Notes: generated by a model from the letters alone, not told the origin. A stretch of 64,000 nucleotides of DNA from Myoxocephalus aenaeus (GCA_038501785.1 JBAMJR010000040.1:8429001-8493000), one strand, 5' to 3'. Shown: positions 1-12,155, numbered from the stretch's first letter. Translations and numbers: made by a program.

Positions 1-2498
1 CCTTGCCGCTGCTTAGAGCAGACTAATATTTCATCAGCTAGCACTCACAGCTATACTCAAGTTCCCACATCTGCCGTGCTTCATCCCTGTGAGGAAGCGT
101 CAGGGGAGGGAGGGAAGGAAGGAAGAAAGAAAGGGGGAGGAAATAAAAGACAGAGGGAAAGAAAAACAACAAAGTCTCGTGTGGGTTTTCCTCAAGAGTG
201 TAGGTTGACTTTGAACAGAGAAACCACAAACGAAAACGAGAGAACGTGATGATATTGTGACATGGGGGGGGCAATAGAGCGATGGGGAGAAATGAGGACT
301 GTAGCGGGAAAACCACCTACTGAATTCTGTGTTTGTTTGCCACTGCAGCGCGGGACTACCCCGAGGCGAGTGTCAACTTATGAATCACTAACACGGGACA
401 CACATCGAGACAGTGCGCTCTCCCTCGCGCTCAAAAAACAGAATAAAAGTGAATTATACAAAGCGTCGCAGGGAAGGAAGTGGCATCATGTGCTCAGGAT
501 GATGAGCCGACTGCAGGAGAAGTGAAACAGTACCGTATCCGTTGAGAATACTCTCAACGCGCCGATCCAGTCAGCGTTTTCGGAGGAAGTCGGTCACTTC
601 TCCAAGTCAAGGTCGCACTGACATGACAGACACTAACTAACCACGAGCAAACAGCCAGCGTGCCAACTGGCGTCGTTAGTCCGACTTGTTGCTAACGCTC
701 TACGAAAGATATGTGTTAGAGAGAAAGTGTGTGTGAGTGTGTGTGGATGATTTTAACTACATGAGCTCATGGAGATCGACGCATTGCGTTGACGACACGG
801 TGGTCAAAGTATTTATGAGCGGTCGGGATGAGAAACTAGATAAACCATTAGACCCTGGTCTAATGGTTTATCTAGCATTGATCGATTGTCACCCTGATTG
901 TGCCTCCAGTTTCTGAACAAGGGCTTACGCTCACTCGACAAACAGCTGTTTAGGTATCAGGACAAAAATCCTACCAACAGATTGTTTCACATGATCTGAA
1001 GCTGTACTTTGTGGTTGCTCATAAACCAAAGTTAAAGAAAAGCTACATACAAGAAGTCACCAAAGTCATCAGAAGTGATGTTAGCACGGCTAAAAACATG
1101 GACACCAGAAGTGCATTTATGAGACCAGACCTCCAGGAACTGCAGCATCCCTTCAACAAAAACAATTGACATCAATATGTTGCATGGCTTTAGCCTTTGC
1201 TATCACATATTGTATGCTGTCACCCGTTTCCAAAAGCGCATCCCCCCCCCCCCCCCCGTGTTATCTCCAGTTCAGCGTTGAAATAAATAAACAGATTCTA
1301 GGTCTGCCACATGACATTTTTCATCTAGGTGTGCTGTTCAGACACGGGGATGTCAGTTTCCATAGGATTGAATACAAACAGCCCCCTCCTTTCCTACATG
1401 CCATCAAACGGCGGGCACAAAGGAAAAGAGCTGACCTGAACTGTACAGTAGGTGTTCACGAGCGCATGCGTGCATGCAAACAAACACACACTGAGATTGT
1501 CCGTACCAGGACAGCCCATTTTCCAGCTAATCCCAAAGAAAAAGAAAAGAAAAAAGGAACTTTCATCTGCATGCAGCTGCCTCGGTGAAACACATAAGAG
1601 AGGAGAGGAGGAAAAACAATGTACAGATAGTGGAAGAGGGGAAAGGCAACAAAGAGACAGACACAGAGCCAATCAACTGACCAGAGTGAAACAAAGGGCT
1701 ATCTGTAAAAGCCCCGGACTTCATCCCACCCTGTGATGAGAGAACTTCGATCCCCAAGCAGGCGGGCTGCAAACAGCCACAAAGCCCTGATGTAGCCCGT
1801 TAAGCTCCCACTTCGATCCAGCTCATTGAGCTCCGTGCTGCTGATCAATTAGAGAACAGCTGAACCAGCTGCTGACCACACAAACATTTAGTTTTTAAGC
1901 ACAGATTGGGGAGGGGGGTTATACCACGAGTGTGCTGCCCGTTATCTAGGTCTTTTATATCGAATCTGAAGTCTTTTCTCCTCCGCTGGTCAAAGGGTCA
2001 ACCCCACTCCTGTGTCGCTTCACAATCTCACGGAGGCCGATGCAGTCGAAGCGTTATCGGGCTGCTTATCTGGCCCGCTGGCGTAAGATAAGTCTCAACA
2101 TGTAGGATGGAATAAAAGCTGCACTCTGGATGTTCTTTTCTCCAGGAGACGCAGCTCCCCAGCAATAGTGCGAGGTCACTGGAGGTCGGGCCAGGCGGAG
2201 CTGCCCGACAGGCCCGTGATCGGGGCTCAATAAGGATTGACAGATTGCCCGGGGCAAGTAAAACGCCACGTCGAGACGAGTATGTCTAGCAACTCACTTG
2301 CCCAGTAAAAGAATGAAACTCAGTTACTAAGTCATTTTGTTATTTGCTTTGCACTAATAAATTAAACAATTTGTACATTTTTACTTTCCCCTATACATCT
2401 GGAAAGTAGATTTCTCACCCAGCGTCATGCTACAAACACCTAAACGCACTTTTCTCTGTTTGTGTTTATGTGTGTGGGTGCGTGTCAGCGAGACTCAC
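1..2498 (-). other. bcl2l1: bcl2l1 intron (3' part beyond window)
   Basis: No coding exon is recognisable here. It begins at the GTGAGT donor next to 2499. It holds a poly-C run near 1244-1257 and a perfect 19-bp inverted repeat at 836-875. The short open frames lack family resemblance and are probably chance. Confidence 0.7.
836..875. repeat. Perfect 19-bp inverted repeat, 2-nt spacer
   Basis: The left arm 836-854 (CTAGATAAACCATTAGACC) is exactly complementary to the right arm 857-875, with CT between. DNA or transcript could form a 19-bp stem. It lies within the bcl2l1 intron. No target-site duplication or coding sequence was recognised around it. Confidence 0.9.
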
Positions 2499-3053
2499 CC
2501 ATCCTCCCTGGGTCTGGATCCAGGGCTGAATGTGGTTGTCCAAGTAGACAGTCATCCACTCGATGATCCGGCCCACCAGCGGACTCATCTCCTTCTCCAC
2601 GCACTCCACGCACAGCGCCCCGCCGAAGGCGAAAAGCCCCACGATGCGGCCCCAGTTGACCCCGTCCCGGAACACCTCGTCCATCACGTTCTCGAAGCTT
2701 TGGTAGGCCGTGGCCGGCGTGATGTGCAGCTGGTTGTGCAGATCGCTGAAGGCCCGGGCGTATCGCAGCTCGAACTCGTTGGCCGAGTCCCGGAGGGCCT
2801 CCTTCACCGCGTCCAGGCTCGCCGTCGACGGCAACCGTTGCTGTTGCAGTGGGGACGCCGGCGGGGTGGCGGGACTCGTGCCGTTGAAAGTCCCGTTGCC
2901 GTGCGTCGCTACCCGCTGTTCCACGCCGTCGCCCGACCCCGCCTCCCCCCCGTCAGTCCTGTTCGGAGGCTCTCCCATGTGGGTGAGGGGATAGTTCCTC
3001 TGGGAGAGTTTATAGTTTATGTAGAAGATCACCAGTTCTCTGTTTTGAGACAT
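2499..3053 (-). CDS. bcl2l1: Bcl-xL-like apoptosis regulator, first coding exon (partial gene)
   Basis: The exon encodes 185 residues of an anti-apoptotic BCL-2 family protein that binds BH3 proteins and guards the mitochondrial outer membrane. Visible in order: an N-terminal BH4 helix (MSQNRELVIFYINYKLSQRN), a Pro/Ser/Thr-rich loop (about 30-75), BH3 (VKEALRDSANEFELRYARAF), BH1 (VNWGRIVGLFAFGGALCVE) and BH2 (WIQTQGGW). The open frame stops matching the family after GGW, exactly where a GTGAGT donor lies (minus strand, 2498-2493). The family normally splices here to a short exon with the C-terminal membrane anchor. I found no such exon in 1-2490, so it should lie left of the window. The start at 3053 gives the canonical MSQ N-terminus. 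A possible 3' splice site (AG at 3130-3129) would put the start codon in an exon beginning at 3128, with a further non-coding exon upstream. The gene identity is secure; bcl2l1 versus another duplicate cannot be settled here. Confidence 0.95.
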
Positions 3054-3128
3054 GTTGCGTTTAAAGATGCGTTTCCTTCGTCTCTCGTTGCTGCGGTCCG
3101 TCGCTGCTGCTCTCTTGGTCGAGCCTCG
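3054..3128 (-). other. bcl2l1: bcl2l1 5' UTR part of first coding exon (putative)
   Basis: On the minus strand a pyrimidine/A-rich stretch ending in CACAG (AG at 3130-3129) precedes 75 bases of apparent leader and then the Bcl-xL start codon. This fits vertebrate bcl2l1 genes, which carry a separate upstream non-coding exon. The acceptor is inferred from sequence only. Confidence 0.4.
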
Positions 3129-3504
3129 CTGTGTTAAGAGTGACCACGCGCTGTGACAGGCTTTTCACCTGCTCAGACCACCATGGCCAGCTGATATCCA
3201 GAGGACACTTGGGGGTGAAAACCAAAACCTACACAAGGCTGACAAATCAGCTCAGGCCCTGTAGAGAGACAACAATGAAAGGTCAAAGTCTGGAAAGCCT
3301 ATAAGCACACTGTCATTATATATGTGTGTATGTGTGTATGTGTGTGTGTATGTGTGTGTGATGAGGAGTGTACAGGGATGGCTGCAGACTTTCAAATGCA
3401 ATTTGGACAGGTAGGGTCAAAGTGCATCCCTCTAATTGGGCTGTTACATATGGAACAGATGGCAATGATATTAATGAGACAATCGTAGAGCGAATGTGTG
3501 TGTT

Positions 3505-3521
3505 TGAGAGAGAGCGAGAGC

Positions 3522-3553
<32 letters not shown>
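3505..3553. repeat. (GA)n microsatellite
   Basis: Interrupted GA dinucleotide run, read directly from the sequence. Confidence 0.9.
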
Positions 3554-3555
<2 letters not shown>

Positions 3556-4199
3556 AAGGGAGTGGTGGGGTTTAGGTGAGGAGAGATCAGAGGGACAGTC
3601 TGGCTTGAGGGGTCCACACAGACAGTCGCCATCTCTCAACCAGTGACCTCTGACCTTCAGACGGAGCTTTCAGCCACCTTGTTTGTCTCAGTTTCGGGCT
3701 CTCTGGTACTGTCACGCGCGCGCCCGCCTTTGAATCTCGATACAAAGCCGACTTTTCCGCTGCTACAGCCAGCAGGTTATCGTCTCATTAGCAGCGTTGG
3801 CTGTTGGTCAGAATTTGTCCATGCTGGCCTTACATCACATTACATTCTGGGTTAAATACGGGTTTTAGTATGAAATTACAGGTAATATTATAAGATTGCT
3901 TTCACCTTACAGTAGATGTTGGCGGCCAATAAAGACTAAACAAACTCAAAGTCGGAAAGCCTATGAGCCAAACAATTCTGTGTGTTTTTGCATTGACAGC
4001 CTTGTGTTGAGAGCGACATGCAGGGATTCTGCCGTGATAGCACTCTGGTGTGAAAGGGTTAAATTCAGGTTGAGCAAATACTGGCTACATTTGTCAAACG
4101 CACAATGTACTATATAAATAATGGTGATGAAATCATTGTCTAACTGCTACTGTTCAAATGCAAAAGCTATACAAAGTATGCAGCGGCTGGGAATTTTTT

Positions 4200-4375
4200 T
4201 TATTCATGTTGAAAAAATAAATAAAAGCGGGATATTTATATGCAGAACTGCAAAGTCAAATAATTGCTAAATCGATTGACGGAAAATGCAATCTGCAACT
4301 CGCTATGTTCCGAAAAAAAGATTCATTTTATTAATTGAATGAGAAATTCAATAATTGTGAGTTGCAGCCCTGATT
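4200..4375 (-). mobile_element. Degenerate teleost MITE-like fragment
   Basis: Read on the minus strand, the stretch starts with a GGGCTGCAACT word followed by AT-rich sequence with ATCGATT, like the very common fish repeat that opens with GGCTGCAACTAACGATTATT. The match is from memory of the family, and the copy is degraded. Boundaries are approximate. Confidence 0.4.
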
Positions 4376-6100
4376 CAAATTAAAAGAGACAATAAAAATA
4401 AAAAGACCAACTATGTACGTCTAAAATATTCTGGTGTAGAGCCCAGTGATGCACTAATGTTACCTTTGAAAAATGGTCGTTCCCTTCATCATGATCATTC
4501 ACCAAACAGCCTAATAGTACTGCTGCGGCGGATCGTAAAAATGTACTTCCATCAAGATTTATGTCAAAGTCCTGCAGCCAGTAGATAGAGTTGAAGTGGG
4601 AAACAAAAGACAACCCGAGAGCAACAGTCTGACAAAGCCGTCCCCTCATCTCCTGCTGTCACTGCTCCATTAGCTGGTGCGTACCTGCGCTCATGAACAA
4701 GTGGCGGGACCGTGCCCTGCTGGTGATCCCGAACCCGTCAGGAACCCGACCTTTCCTAGAACAATACCGACGTTTAGGCCGAGAAGAGGTCGGCCTTGAT
4801 GATTAGTTGATGGGGCGGACGGAAGGGGAGCTCCTTGCAAACAGTGCTGGTGACGTTACATAATGCATACACGCTGCTCTTAACAGCACAATGGACGCAC
4901 GAGACCGTCTCTCTGGGCAAACAAGCAAAGTGCTGTAGTTTCTTAGAGCCCCCCCAAAATAACTTGTTACCAACACACGTTCAGCGGAAGTATTTGAGCC
5001 ATAATTTGTATATGACTATTATTTTTCTTTAATGTAAGCAGTCCGTTGGAGCAGATAAAGCCCCACAAGGCAGCAGTGTTTACAATGGCCACATGGTCCC
5101 GAGCTACCAGCACGTGGCTCGGGTTTTAATAGCCCAGCGCCGATGTAAACACCACGCACACACGGCTCCTGCGGGAATACCGACGAGTCGCGGCGATCCT
5201 GAATGCAACATTTCGGGGACGACAAAACCCGCTCAAATATTAACTCGTGCAAAGCGAACTGTTCCGGTTTATGACGGTGGAATCTGGACTCTTCACTCCC
5301 AGACCAACCGACCAGGGGATGTCAGCGATAGTGCACTGCCTCTGTAGGCTGCGTGCCCTGCGCATGCGAGCCCATCTGTGTCTCAATGCAATTAATCCAC
5401 AGATTAAACCATTAATTCGCATTTACCATGTTGATCGCCAATATAAATACTTTATATATTTAAGAAAATAAATATAAAATTAGACTAACATTGGCGTCTT
5501 ACCAGCAGTAGTGATTTAAAACGGTTACCCTCCTCGGATCGTGCTCCCCTCGTCTCCCTCTGTGAAAAAAAATCCCGAATCGGTCAGTCTGTCCGTGCAA
5601 AAGCTGTCAAACCCCGGAGAATGTAACATCGTCACTTTGTGTGCATGTTGTGTGCATGTTGTCACGTATCCTCCTACGTCTTCGCCCCCTCCTCTCTTTG
5701 CACGCCCAGCCCACTATTACGTAATACGACGCCTTCAGAGTTGACCGAGCGTTTGCTTTCCGATCATATCGCGAATAATCGTTTATGCTGGCCTTTAACC
5801 CCTTTAGGACTACACTCACGATAAAACTACATCTAGTCATGGAACCAGAGACGAAGGTACTGCTGCTGTTCTACACGGCGACCTAACAGTGTGGGGACAG
5901 CCATAGAAACCGATGCACATCAGAACTATTTTCATTTGTGTACATTACTGGTGGGGGATGTATGTCTGACACTCTTTGTTCACTCTTTATCTGCGAGAGG
6001 ACTTTTTTTAAATATCATTACACCAACTAAAATACGTACACACTACTGCACTCGCCTTCTAGCCGCCGCAGTCCACTAACTTTGTCCCTTCCTGCTTTAG

Positions 6101-6230
6101 TCAAACAAAACGTGCGTTATTTCCGATCCGAGGCACACTTTGGCAATTTAATTTCCGGACGGGAGGACAGGTTTGGAGCGAGCCCCTGAAGGCAGCACGG
6201 GCCCGCTCCTGTCATAAACACTGGGCTGAG
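6101..6230. repeat. Duplicated ~130-bp segment, copy 1
   Basis: This segment is nearly identical and in the same orientation to 7754-7889 (both from TCAAACAAAACGTG to CTGGGCTGAG). On the minus strand both copies keep an open frame ending in LPKCASDRK. Copy 1 is followed by about 140 bp absent from copy 2, after which similarity resumes (GAACATGTAG at 6371-6380). I could not assign it to a known repeat family. Confidence 0.8.
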
Positions 6231-6734
6231 ACCTTTAATCACAACGCGTACAAAATGCCGTGCCAGCTCTAAATAGACCGCACCGGACATTGTTACACAA
6301 CTGTTCTTGAGCAAAGCGTTACAGACGCACAGCTCCGCCTGTACCAGCGGTACTGTAGGCAGCCGCTGAGGAACATGTAGGCTTCTGAAGATGGCTGTCA
6401 CTGTCATACACAGAGTGCAGTCGCAGGTTCGTAGACCGTGTAAACGCGGAAAAAAAGGGGGATTTACAGTGGCGAAATCATACACCGCAGTTTGCGCGTA
6501 CACTTTGCGCCAAACAGGGTTCGATCTGACGGGGGAAAGCGAGGAGGAAACGCGGTGATGGATCCGCATTCTTCCAAAATCTGTCGCCCTCCTTCCTCTA
6601 CGTAGCTGGCTGGATTCAGAGAGGAAAATCCTCCCACCCCCCTCTCTCTCTCTCACACACACACTTTCGCCAACACAACAACCACAATCATTAGAAGCAC
6701 ATTCGCAAACCGCAGCAGAATATCTTACTTGTAG

Positions 6735-7262
6735 GGTGGTCTCCATAAAATCATTTATGTCGGCTCACAATCCTGACCCCGGCAGGAGTAATCCAATCCG
6801 TCATTGCTAGCCCGTCTGGCTCAAACGCCGACGGAGATCTCCTCGCCAGCGACTGGCTGCCCCGGATCCGCCCACAGCCACGCTCCTCTGCGTAACGTCA
6901 CCGTGCCCGCGCGGCTCCGCTCCGTCTGGTCCAGGCAGATAAACGGCAGCTTTATCCAGCGGAAGAGCGCTACAAACGCGTGAGAAAGGATACACACAAA
7001 AAAAGAAGAATGTGACGCTCTCACCGGAGAGTGGTTTTCACGCGTCACTTCCAGACGTCATGCGCGAGCTAAGCTAGCGGAGTCCCAACTGACCTAGCTT
7101 AGCAATAGCTAGCGCTAACCGGTTGAAAGTGAGCTGGTTAGCGGGGCCCTGCCACGCGAGTTGTGTCAATAGTTGTGTATGCTAAGTAACTCCTTACTGT
7201 CCGTACGTCTCGTTTGCAGGAGTGGTAACGCGGCGTTTTGTCCTCAACGGGCCTCCGTGTAG
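6735..7262. promoter_or_regulatory. bcl2l1: CpG-rich promoter-like block (probable bcl2l1 promoter)
   Basis: CpG density rises sharply compared with the flanks, with CACGCG, GCGCG and several GCTAGC/GCTAAC words (7070-7150), which are also seen at the arfgef2 promoter. A minus-strand GTAAGA donor-like site at about 6731-6736 could end a non-coding first exon. The position upstream of the co-directional bcl2l1 coding exon suggests its promoter, possibly bidirectional. No transcript evidence is available. Confidence 0.4.
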
Positions 7263-7307
7263 CAGCTGTTGGGCAGCTTTCCGCTTTACTTAAACAAAGG
7301 ATGCGAG

Positions 7308-7321
7308 GTCACCATGGTAAC
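7308..7321. promoter_or_regulatory. Palindromic X-box (RFX-type) motif
   Basis: GTCACCATGGTAAC fits the RFX consensus GTNRCC-N(0-3)-RGYAAC with a 2-nt spacer on both strands. It sits just beside the CpG-rich block at 6.7-7.26 kb. Function is inferred from motif match only. Confidence 0.5.
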
Positions 7322-7753
7322 CTTTGTTACCCCGACATGTAGCGCGCTTCAGCCCCCAACACTTACCAGTTTGAGCACAGCGCCACCCTGCGGACATCTT
7401 TATACAGGAACACCGGAAACTCCTCTTCCGATAAAAAAGAATGACCAAGAACCCAAAATAAACTTTATGAAAATAAAATTAAGTCAAATAAAACAAACTT
7501 AGTTAACTAGCTAGTGCTTTGGGAATACATGTACACACCCCATTTTCTGTGGAGCCTTAAATAAGAGCTGGTGATTGCACGCAGGTGCACTTGATTTAAC
7601 TAATTGTGTGACTTCTGAAGATAATTGGTTGCACTAGATCGTATTTAGAAGCTTCATAACAAAGCGGGTGATTACATATGCACACACCACTTTACATTTT
7701 TAAATTTTCAGGATTTCATTTTTATTTATTTTTTGTTATTCACTTCACCAATT

Positions 7754-7899
7754 TCAAACAAAACGTGTATTATTTGCGATCCGAGGCACACTTTGGCAAT
7801 TGGATTTCCGGACGGGAGAACAGGTTTGGAGCGAGCCCCTGAAGGCAGCACGGGCCATTCCCCGCTCCTGTCATATACACTGGGCTGAGGAACGTGTAG
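7754..7899. repeat. Duplicated ~130-bp segment, copy 2
   Basis: Direct repeat of 6101-6230 plus 6371-6380, lacking the intervening 140 bp. It differs by scattered substitutions and a short insertion in the central part. It lies between the bcl2l1 promoter region and the arfgef2 3' end. Confidence 0.8.
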
Positions 7900-8097
7900 A
7901 TAAAAAAACAAAATAGGTTGAATACTTTTGCATGACACTGTCGGTCTCTCGGGTAAAGCCTGGCATCATGAAAATGTGGTATTAGGACCACCGACCTGTT
8001 TGACAAGTCAAAATGTTCAATGTTATGACGGAGCTATGAAAAATTTAAAGCATTTAAAACCAAGATCAATAGTCACTAGAGTGGATCAGAATTCAGG

Positions 8098-8103
8098 TTT
8101 ATT
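8098..8103 (-). terminator. arfgef2: Candidate arfgef2 polyadenylation signal
   Basis: TTTATT on the plus strand reads AATAAA on the minus strand, about 1.5 kb downstream of the arfgef2 stop codon. Other AATAAA words exist near 7.72 kb, so the true 3' end is uncertain. Confidence 0.3.
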
Positions 8104-9619
8104 GATTATTTCACCAAATGTTTGGAAGATTACATCACAATATTATGTATAGAACCGTATAGCACTTTCATTTCTATGTATCTTACATTGAAAACTTTAC
8201 AGTCTGCCCTTTTCATTTACTGTATATATATATATTTATATATTCCCTAGCTTTAGGGAAGAAAAGTAGACATCCATAGTTGCGAAGGAAGGAATGCTTC
8301 TCAAAAAATATTTAAATGCACTTTAAATAATTACATACATCCTTCTTTAAAAAAAAAGGCATGGAATAAACTACGAAGGATCCAGGATCCAGAGATTTCA
8401 GTATCTCTGTAGACACGAGTTTTGGTTTTCGCGCCGTTCCTGAACCTCCCTGTGGTGGAACTCTTACTGTCGAATGTGACACAACACTGACGGGCTTTCC
8501 AACCACCCGCAGCCAGTTGGTACTGGTGTGGCGTTAATACATGAGCAAACGTTAGGCAACAGATGTGCAAAAAGTGTGGGAAATAGACAACCGCCGTGTC
8601 ACCTTTCAGTGCCAACTGATGGATTAGCAGAGGATTTTACGAGCCGGCTGTAAATCTAAAGCGAGGAGGAGTTGACTCCACGTTAAGTCCTTCAGTGTAA
8701 GGCTTACTGGGCCAACAGACACAGGAATGCATGGCAGAGGGAAGTAAACCAACATTTCATTGTAAACCAGCGTTTATCCTGAACAAAATGATCATAAAAC
8801 AAATTAAAGCAAGTGAGCAAAAATAAATAAGTAAAATCTCATTGACGAAGAATTATAAAGACGACGGGACGGCTGCATCACAGAGAGCGGAGACGTCACA
8901 AACGAAGCCGCATTAGATCTTTGATAGTGTTGTAAGTGATGCAGGTTGAGAGTTTCAGTCTTTTAAAAGAAACGACAAGAGCCCGCTGCTGAATAACAGA
9001 CACAAGAGGGAACACAAAAAGGTTAAAGTGACAAACAATGCTTTGGGATGGGCGTCGATACACAAGTTATTACAACATATTTTGAGTAGATCCCCAAACT
9101 CACACGGCGTCATTGTTTTCTGACAGGCACAGGTGGCCGAGAGATTTTTTTCGCAAAGCCGCTAATGTAAAGTTCATCGAATTCCCCGGTATCGTTCATT
9201 TGCTTTCTGCATGTCGGTATACCTTTTGTGTGATTTATAAAAAAAAATAAAAAAAAGAAGAAGTCAGAATCAGGTACAATATCAATAAATTATTTGTTTA
9301 CAGTTCTTTTCCTGTCACAAGTTGAGAAGTCTGAGGGGATGATGAATGACAACAGTCAGCAGAGAGCCGGTCACAGTGCTGTTCATCCCAGAGAGAAAGT
9401 AGGGAGGAAGGACAGGGTGAAGACGTCTCTGCGGGCCGAGTGCAGTAGAAAGGCCCAACACGATGATGCACTGAGACCCAAGGGCTACAGTCTTTGTCTT
9501 CACCCTCTGTAATCGGTTCCGGCCCCAAAAGAGGGGGTAAGTTCTCCCAAGTGTGTCCACCGTTACCGGCGTCCGCCCGCCATCGACCCGCAAGCGCTCC
9601 ATCCGTCGTCCCGCTCAAT
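8104..9619 (-). other. arfgef2: Probable arfgef2 3' UTR
   Basis: AT-rich non-coding sequence directly downstream of the arfgef2 stop codon, with no recognised gene. Extent is inferred from the candidate poly(A) signal. Some open frames occur but none resembles a known protein. Confidence 0.4.
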
Positions 9620-10765
9620 CTAGGATGTGGGAGTTCGGGCCGCCGCCGTCGCCTCGGGCGCAGCGATATGGAAGACGGAGCCGATGCGCAGGAAGAAGCG
9701 CCTGAGGACGGCCCGCAGCTCGGGGATCAGGTCGAACTGCATCATTTCACACAGGTGGGGGTAGTAGCAGGAAGCGTGGGGCTTGAACTGGAGACGAAGT
9801 GAGAAAACACTAATTGGTGCCACGATTTCAACCAAGCGGTGTACCGTATGTGCTTTAAAGGAGATACAATCACGGGGGAAAAAATACACTTTTTCCAGAG
9901 GTGCATAATATATTTCTCACAAGCCAATTTAGAGCAGACAGGGCTTGTTTTTGGGAGGCGGTCTTAAAGTGATAGGTGCTAAAATGGAGCATTCCAGACA
10001 GAAGCTGAATACAGGTATATTCAGATAGACAGTATGAGAAAAATAGTGTTTTTTTTTTAACATTAAAGCATGTAAACATGTTCTAGTATAAGCCCCAAAT
10101 ACATGTATGAACCTGAAAATACAATATACGGGACAGAAAGGAGGTTCTAAACGAATGTGTCGGTGGGGCCATTTCTGTTTTCACTGATGCATGTTTTTGC
10201 AGCTTTTAGGGGTAAATCTTGTTGCATTACAAAATTGCATTCAGCCAAATTAACCTAATTTGTATGGTAAAGATTTGTTTTTAACAACTTGCCCAAAAAT
10301 TCACAGCAGGCCTTGCACAAGAGTCTGGTGCCGGCCAGTCCACTTTAAAATAATAATGTTCTAATCTTCTGTTGATGCAGTGGTTAGTGTGGTATTTGGC
10401 ATTTCCTTCTAAAGCTGGCTGCATGGCGCCAACGTTTCCGACTGCTTCAAGCTGCATGCTGGGTGATTTTAAATAAAAACAGTTTTAGTCTAAAATGCCC
10501 TGGATAGAAACCCTGAGTCATGGGCTGCCATGAATCATCGGACAGAGAGCATGAGTCATAAGGTGACCGCTCACAAAGTGTTTTTTTTAAAACACAAAAA
10601 CATGAAATCAATACTAAAAGGAAATATAAAAGTCAAATACATTTTTTGACAACCTCCCTTTTTTAACTAATGGACATTTTTATCAACTCAACATTATGTT
10701 TTTTATTTCTGATCATGGTTCAGATTGAACACAGTTGGCCATATTTATGATCCAAAGCTCCATTG

Positions 10766-10809
<44 letters not shown>

Positions 10810-12116
10810 CCTGCCTTGTCGTCGGGCAGCCGTTGCGTCCTGGTGAGCAGCAGCATCAGCAGGCTGTTCCAAGCCTCCCTGTGGCTCTCTGAGGTCAGAC
10901 TGATGAAGTAGGCCAGAGCTTCACTACACACCCTGAGAGAGACCACACACACACACACACACACACACACGATTATGACAAACACAACACTGATGTATCT
11001 CCAACACTGAATAGGAAGAAGAGGTGGTTGGTCTGCACCCTAGCTACTCCAGTAGAATCATGAGTATCATTACTGGTATTACAGAACAGCAGGCCGAGGC
11101 GACACATCTTGAATTAAAGCACCAGAACCAGTTATTTAACGATGAACACCACACAGACGTACTCGTGATGCAATACATGAGTCAACTGCTGCGGTGCAGC
11201 TGCTCAGTGAAAAACACAAGGTGATTTGTACGAGTTCATAAATATATAATGAGTGTATGATCCATGTGGGAAAACAGCTCACCCAACACAGAACAAACAC
11301 CAGAGCTGCACTCTTCTGCAAGTGACACAGCTGGTGCTTATTTATCTAGGGTTCAACGTTTAAGCAGGCAATAACAAACTGGGAACACTTTGGAGTCGGG
11401 AGATCAACAGTTTTGTTTTATAATGTATTTTTCTGTCATTTAGATTCCAGAGGATAAGCCTGGTGATATGTGTTGTATCTTTCTTATTGGCAATAAGTCA
11501 CTCAAAAAGACCAAAACCGTTGCCGCGTGTTGTACTCACAGCAGCAGGCGTGTCTGGATGTCCGGCCACGAGGCCTGCAGCTGAAGGTCAGAGTACATCC
11601 TGAACAAGATCCTCAGGCTGCAGGCCAGACTGCTGGTCTCCTGCTTCAGCAAGTTGGGCTTGGACTTCCCTTTGAAGCCTGAGGGCAAAAAGAGACTGAT
11701 CATCGGCAACAAACAAACAAAACAACAGGGCCTAGTGCTCATGTTCTGGCATTCCCCTCTCTCCCAGCGACTATGGATCAGTGTTGAGCCGGTTCGTCCT
11801 TCAATCAGAGGATCGGTGGTTCGATCCCCAGCTCCGCTGTCGATGCGTCCTTGGGCAAGACAGCCCAAATTGCTCCTGTAGCTATGCCTACGGTGTATGA
11901 ATGTGTGTTGTATGTCGCTTTGGATAAAAGCAAATGACATTTCATTTCTATGAATCTCCATCAAATAAAAAAGGCAAAAAAATGACTAAACAATGATGAT
12001 CTCGGCAGGTTTCTACCGCAATAAAGACTTTTAGAAGGCGAGGTTAAACAATATATTTTAAAGACACTGTCTCGTAACTTCGACATGCTTCTCAAACATT
12101 CCACTGTATGATATAT

Positions 12117-12155
<39 letters not shown>

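Larger units (their letters stand above)
3129..6730. other. Region upstream of bcl2l1 coding exon; no gene recognised
   Basis: Probably the intron between a non-coding first exon and the coding exon of bcl2l1. It contains a (GA)n microsatellite (3505-3553), an old dispersed-repeat fragment near 4200-4375 and copy 1 of a duplicated segment (6101-6230). No coding sequence was recognised. Confidence 0.5.

Noticed and set aside
2427..3137. Plus-strand open frame of 236 codons opposite bcl2l1
   Set aside because: Antisense shadow of the GC-rich Bcl-xL exon.
6117..6746. Open frame of 209 codons on the minus strand near 6.1-6.7 kb
   Set aside because: Its only notable part is the duplicated segment; the rest crosses non-coding CpG sequence and resembles no known protein. 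It is kept as a repeat finding, not a gene.
11818..11828. Possible tRNA gene (GGTTCGATCCC box B)
   Set aside because: No cloverleaf or acceptor stem could be built around it; the context fits a tRNA-derived SINE instead.
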